DNA of 10,515 bases from Candidatus Thorarchaeota archaeon (GCA_016841005.1 JAEORG010000241.1:1-10515), one strand, 5' to 3'; numbered from the stretch's first letter, positions 1 to 7,394 are shown. Numbers and translations are program-made. The notes: generated by a model not told the origin, from the letters alone.

Positions 1-251
1 CTACCAAGTATAGATAGGATTCCCCCGAAAGTACCAACAAGAAGATATCGATTCGCTTTTTCAAAATCATATTGTGCACGTGACGATTGGTCCCATAAAG
101 TATCCTGAGCTCCGGTTATTTGTATTCCCTGACACTCTGGGCAAAGAACTGGCCCATCTCCAGATCCTAGGCATGTTTCGCACATGGGACTTCCACATCG
201 GGAACAAAGGACAACAGCTTCTCTGTCAGGATGTTGTTTGCATTTCCTCAA
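1..251 (-). CDS. Partial zinc-binding (B-box-like) membrane protein, N-terminal part
   Basis: Seen: a minus-strand frame starts at a TTG (251-249) and is still open after 83 codons at the left edge. The N-terminus has evenly spaced metal ligands: C4, H7, C16, C19, C24, C27, C37 and C40, giving CxxH, CxxC, CxxC and CxxC pairs. This matches the cross-braced B-box/RING-like pattern of many archaeal and bacterial zinc-finger membrane proteins. A charged linker follows, and a hydrophobic stretch (YLLVGTFGGILSILG) begins near residue 69, so a membrane segment lies just at the cut. The start was chosen because the Cys/His array begins directly after it and a GGGG purine run lies 8 nt upstream; there is no ATG or GTG in frame between it and the stop at 320-318. 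It follows the PLP enzyme gene by 69 nt on the same strand, with no clear promoter between them, so co-transcription is likely. The function is unknown; a membrane adaptor or regulator is possible. Confidence 0.72.
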   Translation of the reverse strand, partial: MRKCKQHPDREAVVLCSRCGSPMCETCLGSGDGPVLCPECQGIQITGAQDTLWDQSSRAQYDFEKANRYLLVGTFGGILSILG

Positions 252-320
252 ATCTAAAACCCCTACACACGCGTCTGTTTCAGAAGGATTCTCGGACTGT
301 ATTAAGGTTTCATACTCTCA

Positions 321-1304
321 CTAAAAGAATTCATCAGCATGCGTATAGAGTTCAGGACTTCCTCCCGTATGCCAAAACAAGGTAGAAGCCTTTAGATCTA
401 ATTCTCCAGCAAGTGCCATCCTGATAAGAGCAGTTCCAGCTTTAGAAGTGTAAACTGGATCGAGAAGTATCCCTTCCATTTTCGCAAACATCTCAATAGC
501 GCTTCGATTTGCAGCAGTCATCATCCCATATCCTTCACCTAAAAACTGGTCATTGATTACAATCTCAGGTTCAAAGTGTTCGAAATACTGGGGATAATCA
601 TAGATAGACCGTTGAATAAGGTCTCGTACCCACTGTTCCAGTTCATCTGCTTTAGAAACTACACTAACACCAACAATATCCACATCTAACTCAGCTGCAT
701 GAGCACCCAGTAGCATCCCTGCAAGTGTCCCTCCAGTCCCTGCTGCCACAACAATCTTCTTCAGATTAATATCCCTGTTATCCATCTGATCCCGCAGCTC
801 GAACATCGCTTCCGCATAACCAATTGATCCAATAGGCATTGAAGCGCCTGTCGGGATGGCATAGGGAGTCAGACCGAAGTCTTGTAAGGTCTCCATTATT
901 TCATCAAGTCTATTATTCAGGGTTAGGAAATCATCGTCTGGAAAATACTTGATCTCAGCACCGTATAGTTTGTCCAAGAGCAGGTTTCCTGTCGCAAATT
1001 CAGGTTCTTCTCCTGCAAGTAAGAGGATGCACCTTAAACCACTAATGGCTGCAGCTGCTGCAGTCTGTCTGCAATGGTTGCTATGGACTCCACCAACAGT
1101 TACAAGTGTATCAGCACCTGTTTCTTTTGCATCTGCTATCACAAACTCAAGCTTACGTATTTTGTTGCCACCAACAGATGGACCAGTGAGGTCGTCTCGT
1201 TTGATCCACAAATCATCAATGCCAAGAGAGTTGGCAAGATTATTCATTCTGTGAAGAGGTGTTGGAAGGAACGCAAATCTCTCCCTGGGTAGATCATCGA
1301 ACAT
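321..1304 (-). CDS. D-cysteine desulfhydrase / ACC deaminase family PLP enzyme
   Basis: This is a 327-residue fold-type II PLP enzyme, full length for the family. The PTPL start is at residues 15-18. The PLP lysine is K48 in GGNKIRKLEF, and the substrate-binding loop HSNHCRQ is at 74-80. The glycine-rich phosphate-binding loop AGTGGT is at 188-193, and DPVYTSKAG lies near the C-terminus. ACC deaminases carry Tyr-Glu in that last motif (DPVYEGK) and SNQ in the loop. Here they are YT and SNH, the pattern of D-cysteine desulfhydrases, so the expected reaction is D-cysteine to pyruvate, sulfide and ammonia in the cytosol; other D-amino acids or beta-chloroalanine are possible substrates. The ATG lies 2 nt after the upstream VIT-like stop, with a GGGG run 7 nt before it, so the two genes are translationally close and probably one operon. 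Family assignment is firm; exact substrate is inference. Confidence 0.9.
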   Translation of the reverse strand: MFDDLPRERFAFLPTPLHRMNNLANSLGIDDLWIKRDDLTGPSVGGNKIRKLEFVIADAKETGADTLVTVGGVHSNHCRQTAAAAAISGLRCILLLAGEEPEFATGNLLLDKLYGAEIKYFPDDDFLTLNNRLDEIMETLQDFGLTPYAIPTGASMPIGSIGYAEAMFELRDQMDNRDINLKKIVVAAGTGGTLAGMLLGAHAAELDVDIVGVSVVSKADELEQWVRDLIQRSIYDYPQYFEHFEPEIVINDQFLGEGYGMMTAANRSAIEMFAKMEGILLDPVYTSKAGTALIRMALAGELDLKASTLFWHTGGSPELYTHADEFF

Positions 1305-1306
1305 TA

Positions 1307-1981
1307 TTAGACCCCTACTCCAGTCAGGAGTGAGATAATGAACATGAACACCGCAGTTAGAATTCCTGCAAGAAGTGTCTTAGCTCCATATCCCCAGATG
1401 CTCTTTCCTGAAACACTTCCAAGGAAAAGCCCTAAAGAAAAGAGAAGGGTCATACAAATACCAATTGCAGTGTAGAAAGCCATATAGTACCCCAAGAATC
1501 CAAATGGTACCAATAAGAGAGGGATGACTACAATGAATGCGGCAACTGATGGTGCAAGGCCGTCCACTAGAGCTACCACTACTGAGGTTACTCGTGTTGC
1601 CTTAGCATACATTGAGTGACTCATGTCTGAAAGCATCGCTTTTCCTATTTCTTCCACCTCTCGATCTCTTTCAGCACTCTCAGTTAGATATGAACCACTG
1701 AATCCTGATATGGCCATTGCAAGGCTAGTACCAACTGCAGCAAGCAGTGTCGTTTGGAATACTGTTTCAGGCCCAAGTACAGCCATAGATACGAGCCCAC
1801 CAAGAATTAACCCTAACATTGTCAGAGCACCATCGAACGCATTCATTGCGAGATAACGTCTAGCTATCTCCACTCCTTGTGTTATCTCCAGTGCCCTCAT
1901 TGTCCTTTCAATAAGACCAGGTTCTTTTTGCTCAGATTGCTCAGATTGATCAGATTGGTCATCTTCGTCTGTTTCGGTCAA
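1307..1981 (-). CDS. VIT1/CCC1-family membrane protein (putative iron/manganese transporter)
   Basis: This is a 224-residue membrane protein. The acidic N-terminus (residues 1-20) contains a Ser-Glu-Gln repeat. An amphipathic stretch follows, then the family signature around MNAFDGALTMLGLILGG (46-62). Five hydrophobic segments lie at about 48-68, 75-98, 133-157, 160-188 and 200-222. The motif SYLTESAERDREVEE (98-112) after segment 2 matches the conserved loop of VIT1/CCC1 proteins. Known members move Fe2+ or Mn2+ out of the cytosol. The loop between segments 2 and 3 is only about 35 residues, much shorter than the metal-binding domain of plant VIT1, so this belongs to the short archaeal branch whose substrate is not established. 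The start is TTG at 1981-1979: no ATG is in frame upstream before a stop, and the first in-frame ATG (residue 28) would drop the acidic tail but keep all membrane segments. It heads a cluster with the PLP enzyme. Confidence 0.85.
   Translation of the reverse strand: MTETDEDDQSDQSEQSEQKEPGLIERTMRALEITQGVEIARRYLAMNAFDGALTMLGLILGGLVSMAVLGPETVFQTTLLAAVGTSLAMAISGFSGSYLTESAERDREVEEIGKAMLSDMSHSMYAKATRVTSVVVALVDGLAPSVAAFIVVIPLLLVPFGFLGYYMAFYTAIGICMTLLFSLGLFLGSVSGKSIWGYGAKTLLAGILTAVFMFIISLLTGVGV
1931..1957 (-). repeat. Three tandem 9-nt units encoding Ser-Glu/Asp-Gln
   Basis: Three copies of a 9-nt unit (CTCAGATTG, CTCAGATTG, ATCAGATTG on the plus strand) lie in the 5' end of the VIT-like gene. They encode the acidic, Gln/Ser-rich repeat at residues 9-17. 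The unit is a multiple of three, so copy-number change would keep the frame. It is probably a slippage-prone tail rather than a folded domain. Confidence 0.75.
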
Positions 1982-2029
1982 GAGTAGTTTCGGACCCCAT
2001 TCATATCTTCGTGCTCTCGTTTAGATGCT

Positions 2030-2045
2030 ATGTTATAAATAACAT
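2030..2045. promoter_or_regulatory. Palindromic TATA-like box in divergent promoter region
   Basis: A perfect 7-bp inverted repeat (ATGTTAT, two central A, ATAACAT) sits in the 157-nt gap between the divergent VIT-like and M32 genes. On the minus strand it reads as TTTATAAC, about 50-55 nt upstream of the TTG start, a normal position for an archaeal TATA box with a short leader. On the plus strand it is about 95 nt from the M32 start, which would give a longer leader. It may be a bidirectional TATA box, or an operator overlapping one. The palindrome is seen; its role is inferred. Confidence 0.5.
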
Positions 2046-2138
2046 GGTGGGTCGGTTAATTGACCAATCCGGAAGAATGATAACCAGCATTCTATTTCAA
2101 GCGACAGGACAACCTATTATTTTCAGGATGGTATTTTG

Positions 2139-3650
2139 ATGACTGCTTATGAAGAACTACTTGAAAGAATAAAAGAGCTAACATTGTTCCAGACTGGAGC
2201 TGGAGTCATTTACTGGGATATGGAAACTTACATGCCTCCTAGAGGGATAGGCTTACGCAGTGAACAATTAGGAGCATTCAGTAAAATCGGACACAGGATG
2301 TTTGTGGATCCAGAAATTGGAAAACTATTGGAAGCTGCTGAGAAAGATAAAGACTCTATGGATGCAGTTGGTCAACGCAACCTCTACCTTATTCGAAAGG
2401 GATACGATGAAGCGACAAAATTACCTGAAAAATTGGTTGGAGATAGAGCGAGGCAAGTTGCTATATCAACTGAAACATGGAAGAAAGCAAAGGCAGCCAA
2501 TGACTGGAAAATGTTTCAACCAGAGCTTCAAAAGACTGTAGATTTGACGATAGAGAGAGCTGAGTTTCTTAAAGACATCAAAGGTTGTTCAACTGTTTAT
2601 GATGCAATGATCGATGACTTTGAACCTAAGATGACAGCGAATGAAATTACCAAAGTCTTTGCAGAGCTCAGAGATGGGCTTGTCCCCCTAACTGAGAAAT
2701 ATTCAGAAATTACATCAAAAACGGATATTTCATTTCTAAGTAGAGAGGTGCCAATTGAACTTCAGAGAAAGATTGCTGTTGATGCTGCTTCGCTTGTAGG
2801 TTATGATACTACTTCAGAAAATGCTGGTGGAAGAATCGATGAAGTTGAACATCCATTTACAACTGGGTATTATGATGATGTTAGAATTACTGTCAAATAT
2901 CATCTTGACAATGTAGGGTCTGCATTTTATGCAATTCTTCATGAAGCTGGTCATGGTTTGTATGAGCAGAATCTGAATCAGGAATGGAAATATCAACCTC
3001 TAGGAGCTTCTGCTAGTTCAGGAATCCATGAATCGGAATCCAGATTTGTAGAGAATATGATTGGGAGAACACCAGAATTCTGGCAATATTATTTCCCTAG
3101 GTTCAATGAATTATCTGGAAATCGTTTCTCCGATGTTTCTATTGATTCGGTAGTAAAAGCTGCAAATATTGTTATGCCTTCAAAAATTAGAATTGAAGCA
3201 GATGAAGTGACATATTCATTGCATATAATCATTAGATTCGAGATTGAAAGAGATCTAATGTCTGGGAAAATTGATGTTTCTGAACTACCTCAAGTCTGGA
3301 ATCAGAAATATGAAGAATATCTAGGAATTAGGATTGAAACAGATTCGGAGGGAGTTCTCCAGGATACTCACTGGGGTTCTGGACTCTATGGATATTTCCC
3401 AAGCTATGCACTTGGTAACATCTATGATGGTATGTGGTTTGAGCAGATGAACAAGGAAATGCCAGATTGGATTCCTAATCTTGCGAAAGGAGAGATATTA
3501 CCCGCAATCGAATGGCATAAGAAAAAAATCCATCATCCAGCAAACCTCTATGATCCAGGCGACTTGGCAAAAAAGGTCACTGGGAAATCACTCACTGCAA
3601 AACCATTTCTGGAGTATCTTACTGAGAAATATGCAAAAATCTTTGAATAG
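2139..3650 (+). CDS. M32 family metallocarboxypeptidase (Taq carboxypeptidase type)
   Basis: A 503-residue cytosolic zinc carboxypeptidase that removes C-terminal residues from peptides. All signature motifs of family M32 are present in order (numbered from the ATG): HPF at 238-240, DxRxT at 247-251, the zinc site HEAGH at 268-272 (ligands H268 and H272, catalytic base E269), HESES at 297-301 with E298 as the third zinc ligand, IRxEADE at 350-356 and GxxQDxHW at 405-412. The length is typical for the family and no signal peptide is present. A TTG codon lies immediately before the ATG, so the frame could begin at 2136; ATG at 2139 is preferred, with an AGGATGG purine run about 8-12 nt upstream. 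The gene stands alone, divergent from the VIT-like gene and convergent with the GTPase-like gene. Its likely job is peptide turnover. Confidence 0.95.
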   Translation: MTAYEELLERIKELTLFQTGAGVIYWDMETYMPPRGIGLRSEQLGAFSKIGHRMFVDPEIGKLLEAAEKDKDSMDAVGQRNLYLIRKGYDEATKLPEKLVGDRARQVAISTETWKKAKAANDWKMFQPELQKTVDLTIERAEFLKDIKGCSTVYDAMIDDFEPKMTANEITKVFAELRDGLVPLTEKYSEITSKTDISFLSREVPIELQRKIAVDAASLVGYDTTSENAGGRIDEVEHPFTTGYYDDVRITVKYHLDNVGSAFYAILHEAGHGLYEQNLNQEWKYQPLGASASSGIHESESRFVENMIGRTPEFWQYYFPRFNELSGNRFSDVSIDSVVKAANIVMPSKIRIEADEVTYSLHIIIRFEIERDLMSGKIDVSELPQVWNQKYEEYLGIRIETDSEGVLQDTHWGSGLYGYFPSYALGNIYDGMWFEQMNKEMPDWIPNLAKGEILPAIEWHKKKIHHPANLYDPGDLAKKVTGKSLTAKPFLEYLTEKYAKIFE

Positions 3651-3659
3651 AATAGCAAG

Positions 3660-3683
3660 TGTGAGCACAATTTGATGCTCACA
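3660..3683. terminator. Hairpin between convergent M32 and GTPase-like genes
   Basis: A perfect 8-bp inverted repeat (TGTGAGCA and TGCTCACA) with an 8-nt loop starts 10 nt after the M32 stop. On the plus strand it is followed by a T-rich run (ATTTCATTCATTTTATT), suiting termination of the M32 transcript. On the minus strand it lies 12 nt beyond the stop of the GTPase-like gene and could serve both. Archaeal termination mostly relies on U-tracts, so the T-rich run may be the active part. Confidence 0.6.
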
Positions 3684-3694
3684 TTTCATTCATT

Positions 3695-4240
3695 TTATTG
3701 TGATTGACAAATTCTGAGTGCTAAATCCTTGATAACCGCATCAAGGTCTGCACCAGAATGCACGTCAGTTTTGATAAAAGGAATCTCTAGCTGCATCGCC
3801 ATATCACGTACTGAATTGATTCTGGCTCTGGAGTATTCCTGAGATGTGTCTAGCAAGATAATCATCGGTATTCGATGACCAATGTGCGTATCTACCGAAT
3901 CTATTAGATTAGGAATGTGAATCATAGCATCAGGTTTCTTTGGGTCAGCGGTTATTATTGCTGCTTCAAATCGACGAAAATAATCTCGTGGTTCCATTAC
4001 GCTATACAATTCCCAAACCCATGGACCATGCAGTTCGAGGTCTAGCTCCATTGTAGTGATAGAGCCCTCTGAGGAGATTGTTACAAATTTGACCCATTCA
4101 TCATCAGTCCAACCCAATGACTCCACAGCGTAATCCTTGGGATTAGTAATCTCATGATCAATTAGTTGACGACATAATCTAAATCCACTATCTACATCAC
4201 CAGCGACGAGTACCTTGTATGTGTCCTGAATAGAACTCAT
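3695..4240 (-). CDS. Degenerate Ras-like small GTPase-fold protein (predicted pseudo-GTPase)
   Basis: This 181-residue protein has the strand and helix order of Ras-superfamily GTPases but has lost the nucleotide-binding residues. The first strand and loop read KVLVAGDVDSGFR (9-21): the P-loop spacing GxxxxG is kept, but the Lys-Ser/Thr that should follow is Phe-Arg. The G3 region (about 72-90, with PWVWELYSVMEPRDYF) has no DxxG. AAIITADP (93-100) corresponds to the strand after switch II. G4 (NKxD) is replaced by LLDTS (129-133), and G5 (SAK) by IKTDVHSG (156-163), followed by the usual C-terminal helix. I infer a scaffold or partner protein that cannot bind GTP normally. The ATG is well supported by AGGAG 9 nt upstream and an AT-rich box about 55 nt upstream. 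It stands apart from the upstream tldE gene by 146 nt and a hairpin. No prenylation motif is seen. It could also be an unrelated Rossmann-like protein. Confidence 0.72.
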   Translation of the reverse strand: MSSIQDTYKVLVAGDVDSGFRLCRQLIDHEITNPKDYAVESLGWTDDEWVKFVTISSEGSITTMELDLELHGPWVWELYSVMEPRDYFRRFEAAIITADPKKPDAMIHIPNLIDSVDTHIGHRIPMIILLDTSQEYSRARINSVRDMAMQLEIPFIKTDVHSGADLDAVIKDLALRICQSQ

Positions 4241-4288
4241 TTGTCGGTTCTCCTAACCATTTACAATGATTATTTGTTTTCATTAATG

Positions 4289-4300
4289 TATAATTATATT
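4289..4300 (-). promoter_or_regulatory. TATA-like box for the GTPase-like gene
   Basis: An AT-only run (TATAATTATATT on the plus strand) lies about 50-60 nt upstream of the ATG at 4240. A start of transcription about 25 nt downstream would leave a leader of roughly 25-30 nt containing the AGGAG ribosome site. Position and composition fit an archaeal promoter; no clear BRE can be asserted. Confidence 0.45.
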
Positions 4301-4353
4301 TGCTAACTCTCAAATGATTCTCTAAATTACTGAAAAGCAATTCGATAAGGTAT

Positions 4354-4377
4354 AGAAGGAGCCAAATGGCTCCCTCT
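4354..4377 (-). terminator. Hairpin after tldE
   Basis: An inverted repeat, AGAAGGAGCC and GGCTCCCTCT around an AAAT loop, pairs 9 of 10 positions. It starts 9 nt after the tldE stop on the minus strand and separates the tldD-tldE operon from the GTPase-like gene. On the minus strand it is followed only by a weak pyrimidine stretch (TTCTATACC). A terminator or 3'-end stabilising hairpin is the simplest reading. Confidence 0.5.
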
Positions 4378-4386
4378 AACTGTTTC

Positions 4387-5781
4387 TTAACCAGTCACAC
4401 TAAGGTTATCTATAACTAGAGTGGGTACAGCAACTCCAAATACTAGTGGTTCCACGTTTGACCCAATTCCTGTGAAATTCTTGTAGCCCTCATAGTAATT
4501 TCCAGCTACTGATACAGGAGCAAGTGATTGTTTTATTTCTCCATTCTCAACCAAAAATGAGGTTGACACTACACAAGAGAATTCTCCAGTAGCAACATCA
4601 GAATGGAAAATACCAATTGGAAAACCGTGGATGAGTATGGCATTTCCATCAATAGAGGAAATCAACTCTTCCTCGGTCTTTGATCCTGGGGATACTTCCA
4701 ACCACTTTGTGGATACTTGGGGGGAACGCTCATATGCAACTCCACCTCCAAAAGGTCCTCCTGACCTGTCGCTATTGCCTGTTGATTCAACTCCAAAGGA
4801 TTTCCCATAATAGGAATCAAATAAGAAGCTCTTTAGAACTCCTCTTTCAATTAGAGGTGTCGTTTTTTGTGGCATGCCTTCGCCATCTATCGCAAAAGTA
4901 CCTAATCCATTCTTTGCTTGACCGTCATCAATGATTGTAAGAGATGATGATGATATTGTATCACCGATCATATCACATAATGGTGAAATACCCTCAACAA
5001 CTGGTTTTCCAAGTACAGATTGTCCAAGACTTGACATGATGTAAGTTGCAGCCGGAATAGGAGTCCAAATAGTTGTCATTCTGTCAGTTACATCTAACTT
5101 CTTAGCTCCGAGTAGTGCAAGGGCTTCTTTGGCCACTTTCTCACCTAGCCCTTCAATATCATACAAGCGATCTGTGTTTACGTCAAAGTCGAAAGATTCC
5201 TTTCTCTCCTCGTTTTGAATAGCTTGAACATTAGCTTGTGCTGCGCAATACCCATATCTCGTTGCCGCGAGGACACCTCGTGAATTTGCTACTGCATAAC
5301 CTCCCCATCCAAATTCAGCTGAACCAGCTGAAACCTTAATTCGTTCGTCAACTGTTTTAGCATCTCTCGCAATTGATTCTGAATCTCTGATTAAATCATC
5401 GACTCCAAGCTCGAGTATCTGTTTATCAAATACACAATCACTCGCTGGGGGTTTAGCATCACAGAATCCATCGAAGTGTTCGTCCTCCACCTTTACACTA
5501 TTAATGATATCAAGAGCTTCTCTCGCACTTACCTTGATTCTGCTCTCACTGATTCCACTAGAACATGCAAATCCGACACTTTTTCCTATTGCTACTCGTA
5601 CTGCATTTCCAGCAGCAGCACCATCTTTTGCAGTAACAACACCTTGAGTTATGCTAGCTTCCGCACCATGTTCGTATAACACGAATATTTCGAATTCAGC
5701 ATCTGGGTTCAATGATTTTGTATACTTCAAGCCAGAATCCGCAACTGATAGTAATTCATCTTTAATCGTATCGTAGTCCAT
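4387..5781 (-). CDS. tldE: TldE/PmbA family protein, partner of TldD
   Basis: A 464-residue member of the TldD/PmbA (U62) family, of the subunit type without a HExxxH zinc site. N-terminal features include DGAAAGNAVRVAIGKSVGFA (53-72). The C-terminal domain has DSYYGKSFGVESTGN (322-336), and PVSVAGNYYEGYKN (422-435) then leads to the characteristic terminal PTLVIDNLSVTG. Known TldD/TldE complexes are heterodimeric metalloproteases in which TldD carries zinc and TldE shapes the cavity; they trim unfolded or leader peptides (microcin B17 maturation, CcdA degradation in E. coli). The gene starts 12 nt after the tldD stop with a strong AGGAGG site 7 nt before the ATG, so it is co-translated with tldD. 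No modified-peptide precursor is apparent nearby, so a general peptide-degradation role is more likely here than a biosynthetic one. Confidence 0.93.
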   Translation of the reverse strand: MDYDTIKDELLSVADSGLKYTKSLNPDAEFEIFVLYEHGAEASITQGVVTAKDGAAAGNAVRVAIGKSVGFACSSGISESRIKVSAREALDIINSVKVEDEHFDGFCDAKPPASDCVFDKQILELGVDDLIRDSESIARDAKTVDERIKVSAGSAEFGWGGYAVANSRGVLAATRYGYCAAQANVQAIQNEERKESFDFDVNTDRLYDIEGLGEKVAKEALALLGAKKLDVTDRMTTIWTPIPAATYIMSSLGQSVLGKPVVEGISPLCDMIGDTISSSSLTIIDDGQAKNGLGTFAIDGEGMPQKTTPLIERGVLKSFLFDSYYGKSFGVESTGNSDRSGGPFGGGVAYERSPQVSTKWLEVSPGSKTEEELISSIDGNAILIHGFPIGIFHSDVATGEFSCVVSTSFLVENGEIKQSLAPVSVAGNYYEGYKNFTGIGSNVEPLVFGVAVPTLVIDNLSVTG

Positions 5782-5787
5782 GATAAA

Positions 5788-5796
5788 ACCTCCTTA
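5788..5796 (-). promoter_or_regulatory. Shine-Dalgarno site of tldE fused to the tldD stop codon
   Basis: On the minus strand the tldD stop TAA (5796-5794) runs directly into GGAGG, and the tldE ATG follows 7 nt later. The strong site fixes the tldE start and suggests that ribosomes finishing tldD re-initiate on tldE, keeping the two subunits balanced. Confidence 0.8.
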
Positions 5797-7245
5797 AGCC
5801 TGACCTCCAAACGTGACACCGTCCATTACTACCATAGGACCACCGAGTCCAACTGGCAAAGGATATTGGTCACCTTTTCCACAACCACCAAAATATCCAC
5901 TACGAAGCTTGATCTCCTTAGTTGCACCCTCAACTTTACCGAGTAATTCTAGAATGTTCCCTGATAGAGAAACTTCTCTGATTGGATATTTAATTTCACC
6001 ATTCTCAACATAGTATCCTCTAATCGCTTTGAAGAGAAATGAGCCGTCACCCTGTACCTGCCCGCCATAGCTTTGGATGGCATAGATACCTGTATCCAAA
6101 AGCTCCAATGCCTCAGATTCTCCATTTAGGTCACCTGGTAGAAGGTAAGTGTTTGTCATTCTCGGAATAGGTGTATACATGAAAGTAACTGCTCTAGCAT
6201 TACCTGTTGGGTTTTGATTCAATTTGTTCGCAGTTCCACGATTATGTAGATAATGATTCAATCGACCTTTGTCTAAGATAGTGGTTTGACTTGTTCGAAT
6301 GCCTTGATCATCAAATGGTAACCAAATTCCACCCGTCTTGTTAACGTCGATATTTCCACCATCAACTATTGTCGCAAATTCTGTTCCAAGGGATTCGTTG
6401 AGTTTCCCTACGAGTGGAGAACTCTCGGTTACTATAAAATCAGCTTCGCTGAGATGACCGAAGGATTCGTGGGCTAATACTCCTACAAGGGTTTCTTCTA
6501 TAAGAGACTTAAACTTACCAGCGGGGCAGGCTTTGGCCTTCAGCTGCTCATTTGCTCGTAGAGATGCATTTGTTCCAATCTGCTCTGGAGTGTAATCAAC
6601 CTCTTTGAAAATCTCATGGCCGTGAGTACCACCCTTTCCATCTGCACCAATGACCATGGCACCAGAATCAGTTTTAGATGTGACAAAACATCTCAAATCG
6701 GTGGTTAAAAAATTCCAGTCAATATCCGATCCATCACTATTTGTGAACACTTTCTTGCCATATAGTTCGCCATATAAACCTCGAATGTTCCGAATATTCT
6801 CTCCATGATCTTTTGCGGCTTCGACTAATCGATTTACCAAATCCGTTTTTTCATCTAATCCTATTGTGTCTGGATGAATCTTAACTGATAGAGTATCTGA
6901 TTGTTTACTTTTCACTGCTTCTCCGTTTTCAAATGGAAGCTTTATCTTTGCTGCCTTTGCAGAAGCTTTAGCCATTTTATATGCTCCTTCAATCGCAGTC
7001 TTCAATGAAGCAGGTTCTGAACTTGCGGTGAAGGAGAATCCTGATACGCCATCCACATAACATGTAATGCCAAAACCTTCTCTAGATTTGACTTGTATCT
7101 CTTTCCAAATATCATCGGTACGTTCGAGTGTCCTAAGGGTGAGGTCTTCATATCTCGCTTCTACAAAGTCAGCCCCAAGTTGCTCGCCTATCCCGACGCT
7201 TTCCTGAAGTTTTTCAATCATTTCTTTTTTCACACTCTCTGCCAT
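5794..7245 (-). CDS. tldD: TldD zinc metalloprotease subunit
   Basis: A 483-residue TldD-type protein. The zinc motif HESFGH (H259, E260, H264) sits in VGVLAHESFGHLSEAD, matching the family HExxGHxxExD pattern. Upstream, NSDGSDIDW (169-177) matches the N-terminal domain contact. NRGTANKLNQNPTGNAR (335-351) matches the conserved SRxTA...PTGNAR segment. Near the C-terminus GYFGGCGKGDQYPLPVG (450-466) holds the family cysteine C455 in CGKxxQ. The first 110 residues form the typical mixed N-terminal domain. With TldE it should make a heterodimeric peptidase acting on flexible peptides in the cytosol. The ATG at 7245 has no clear ribosome site, but a TATA-like stretch about 50 nt upstream would give a short leader. 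It is divergent from the MFS gene. Confidence 0.95.
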   Translation of the reverse strand: MAESVKKEMIEKLQESVGIGEQLGADFVEARYEDLTLRTLERTDDIWKEIQVKSREGFGITCYVDGVSGFSFTASSEPASLKTAIEGAYKMAKASAKAAKIKLPFENGEAVKSKQSDTLSVKIHPDTIGLDEKTDLVNRLVEAAKDHGENIRNIRGLYGELYGKKVFTNSDGSDIDWNFLTTDLRCFVTSKTDSGAMVIGADGKGGTHGHEIFKEVDYTPEQIGTNASLRANEQLKAKACPAGKFKSLIEETLVGVLAHESFGHLSEADFIVTESSPLVGKLNESLGTEFATIVDGGNIDVNKTGGIWLPFDDQGIRTSQTTILDKGRLNHYLHNRGTANKLNQNPTGNARAVTFMYTPIPRMTNTYLLPGDLNGESEALELLDTGIYAIQSYGGQVQGDGSFLFKAIRGYYVENGEIKYPIREVSLSGNILELLGKVEGATKEIKLRSGYFGGCGKGDQYPLPVGLGGPMVVMDGVTFGGQA

Positions 7246-7280
7246 TTGACATGTGATAGGTCATTCTTATTCTCAATTTG

Positions 7281-7322
7281 ACTGGTCACTTGATATAGAA
7301 CTGATGGGCATTTGTGACCAGT
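7281..7322. promoter_or_regulatory. Candidate operator: 9-bp inverted repeat in tldD/MFS divergent region
   Basis: ACTGGTCAC (7281-7289) and GTGACCAGT (7314-7322) are perfect inverted copies separated by 24 nt. Their centres are 33 bp apart, about three helical turns, so a dimer or tetramer could bind both on one face. A TATA-like stretch (GATATA, 7292-7297) lies between the arms, at about the right distance (about 50 nt) to drive tldD on the minus strand. A repressor bound here would block that promoter and might affect the MFS gene too. The repeat is seen; the operator role is inferred. Confidence 0.5.
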
Positions 7323-7394
7323 GTCTTGATTCTTGCGTACATTATCACCTTAATAGGATGACTAACAGCGTGAGTACACGAATTGTGACTGCTA

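Noticed and set aside
74..385. Plus-strand open frame of about 103 codons at the left edge
   Set aside because: It lies opposite the Cys/His-rich minus-strand gene and the 3' end of the PLP enzyme gene. Its translation shows no domain or coding character, while the minus strand has a clear zinc-binding pattern.
949..1292. Plus-strand frames across the PLP enzyme gene
   Set aside because: They are antisense to strongly conserved coding sequence and have no motif of their own.
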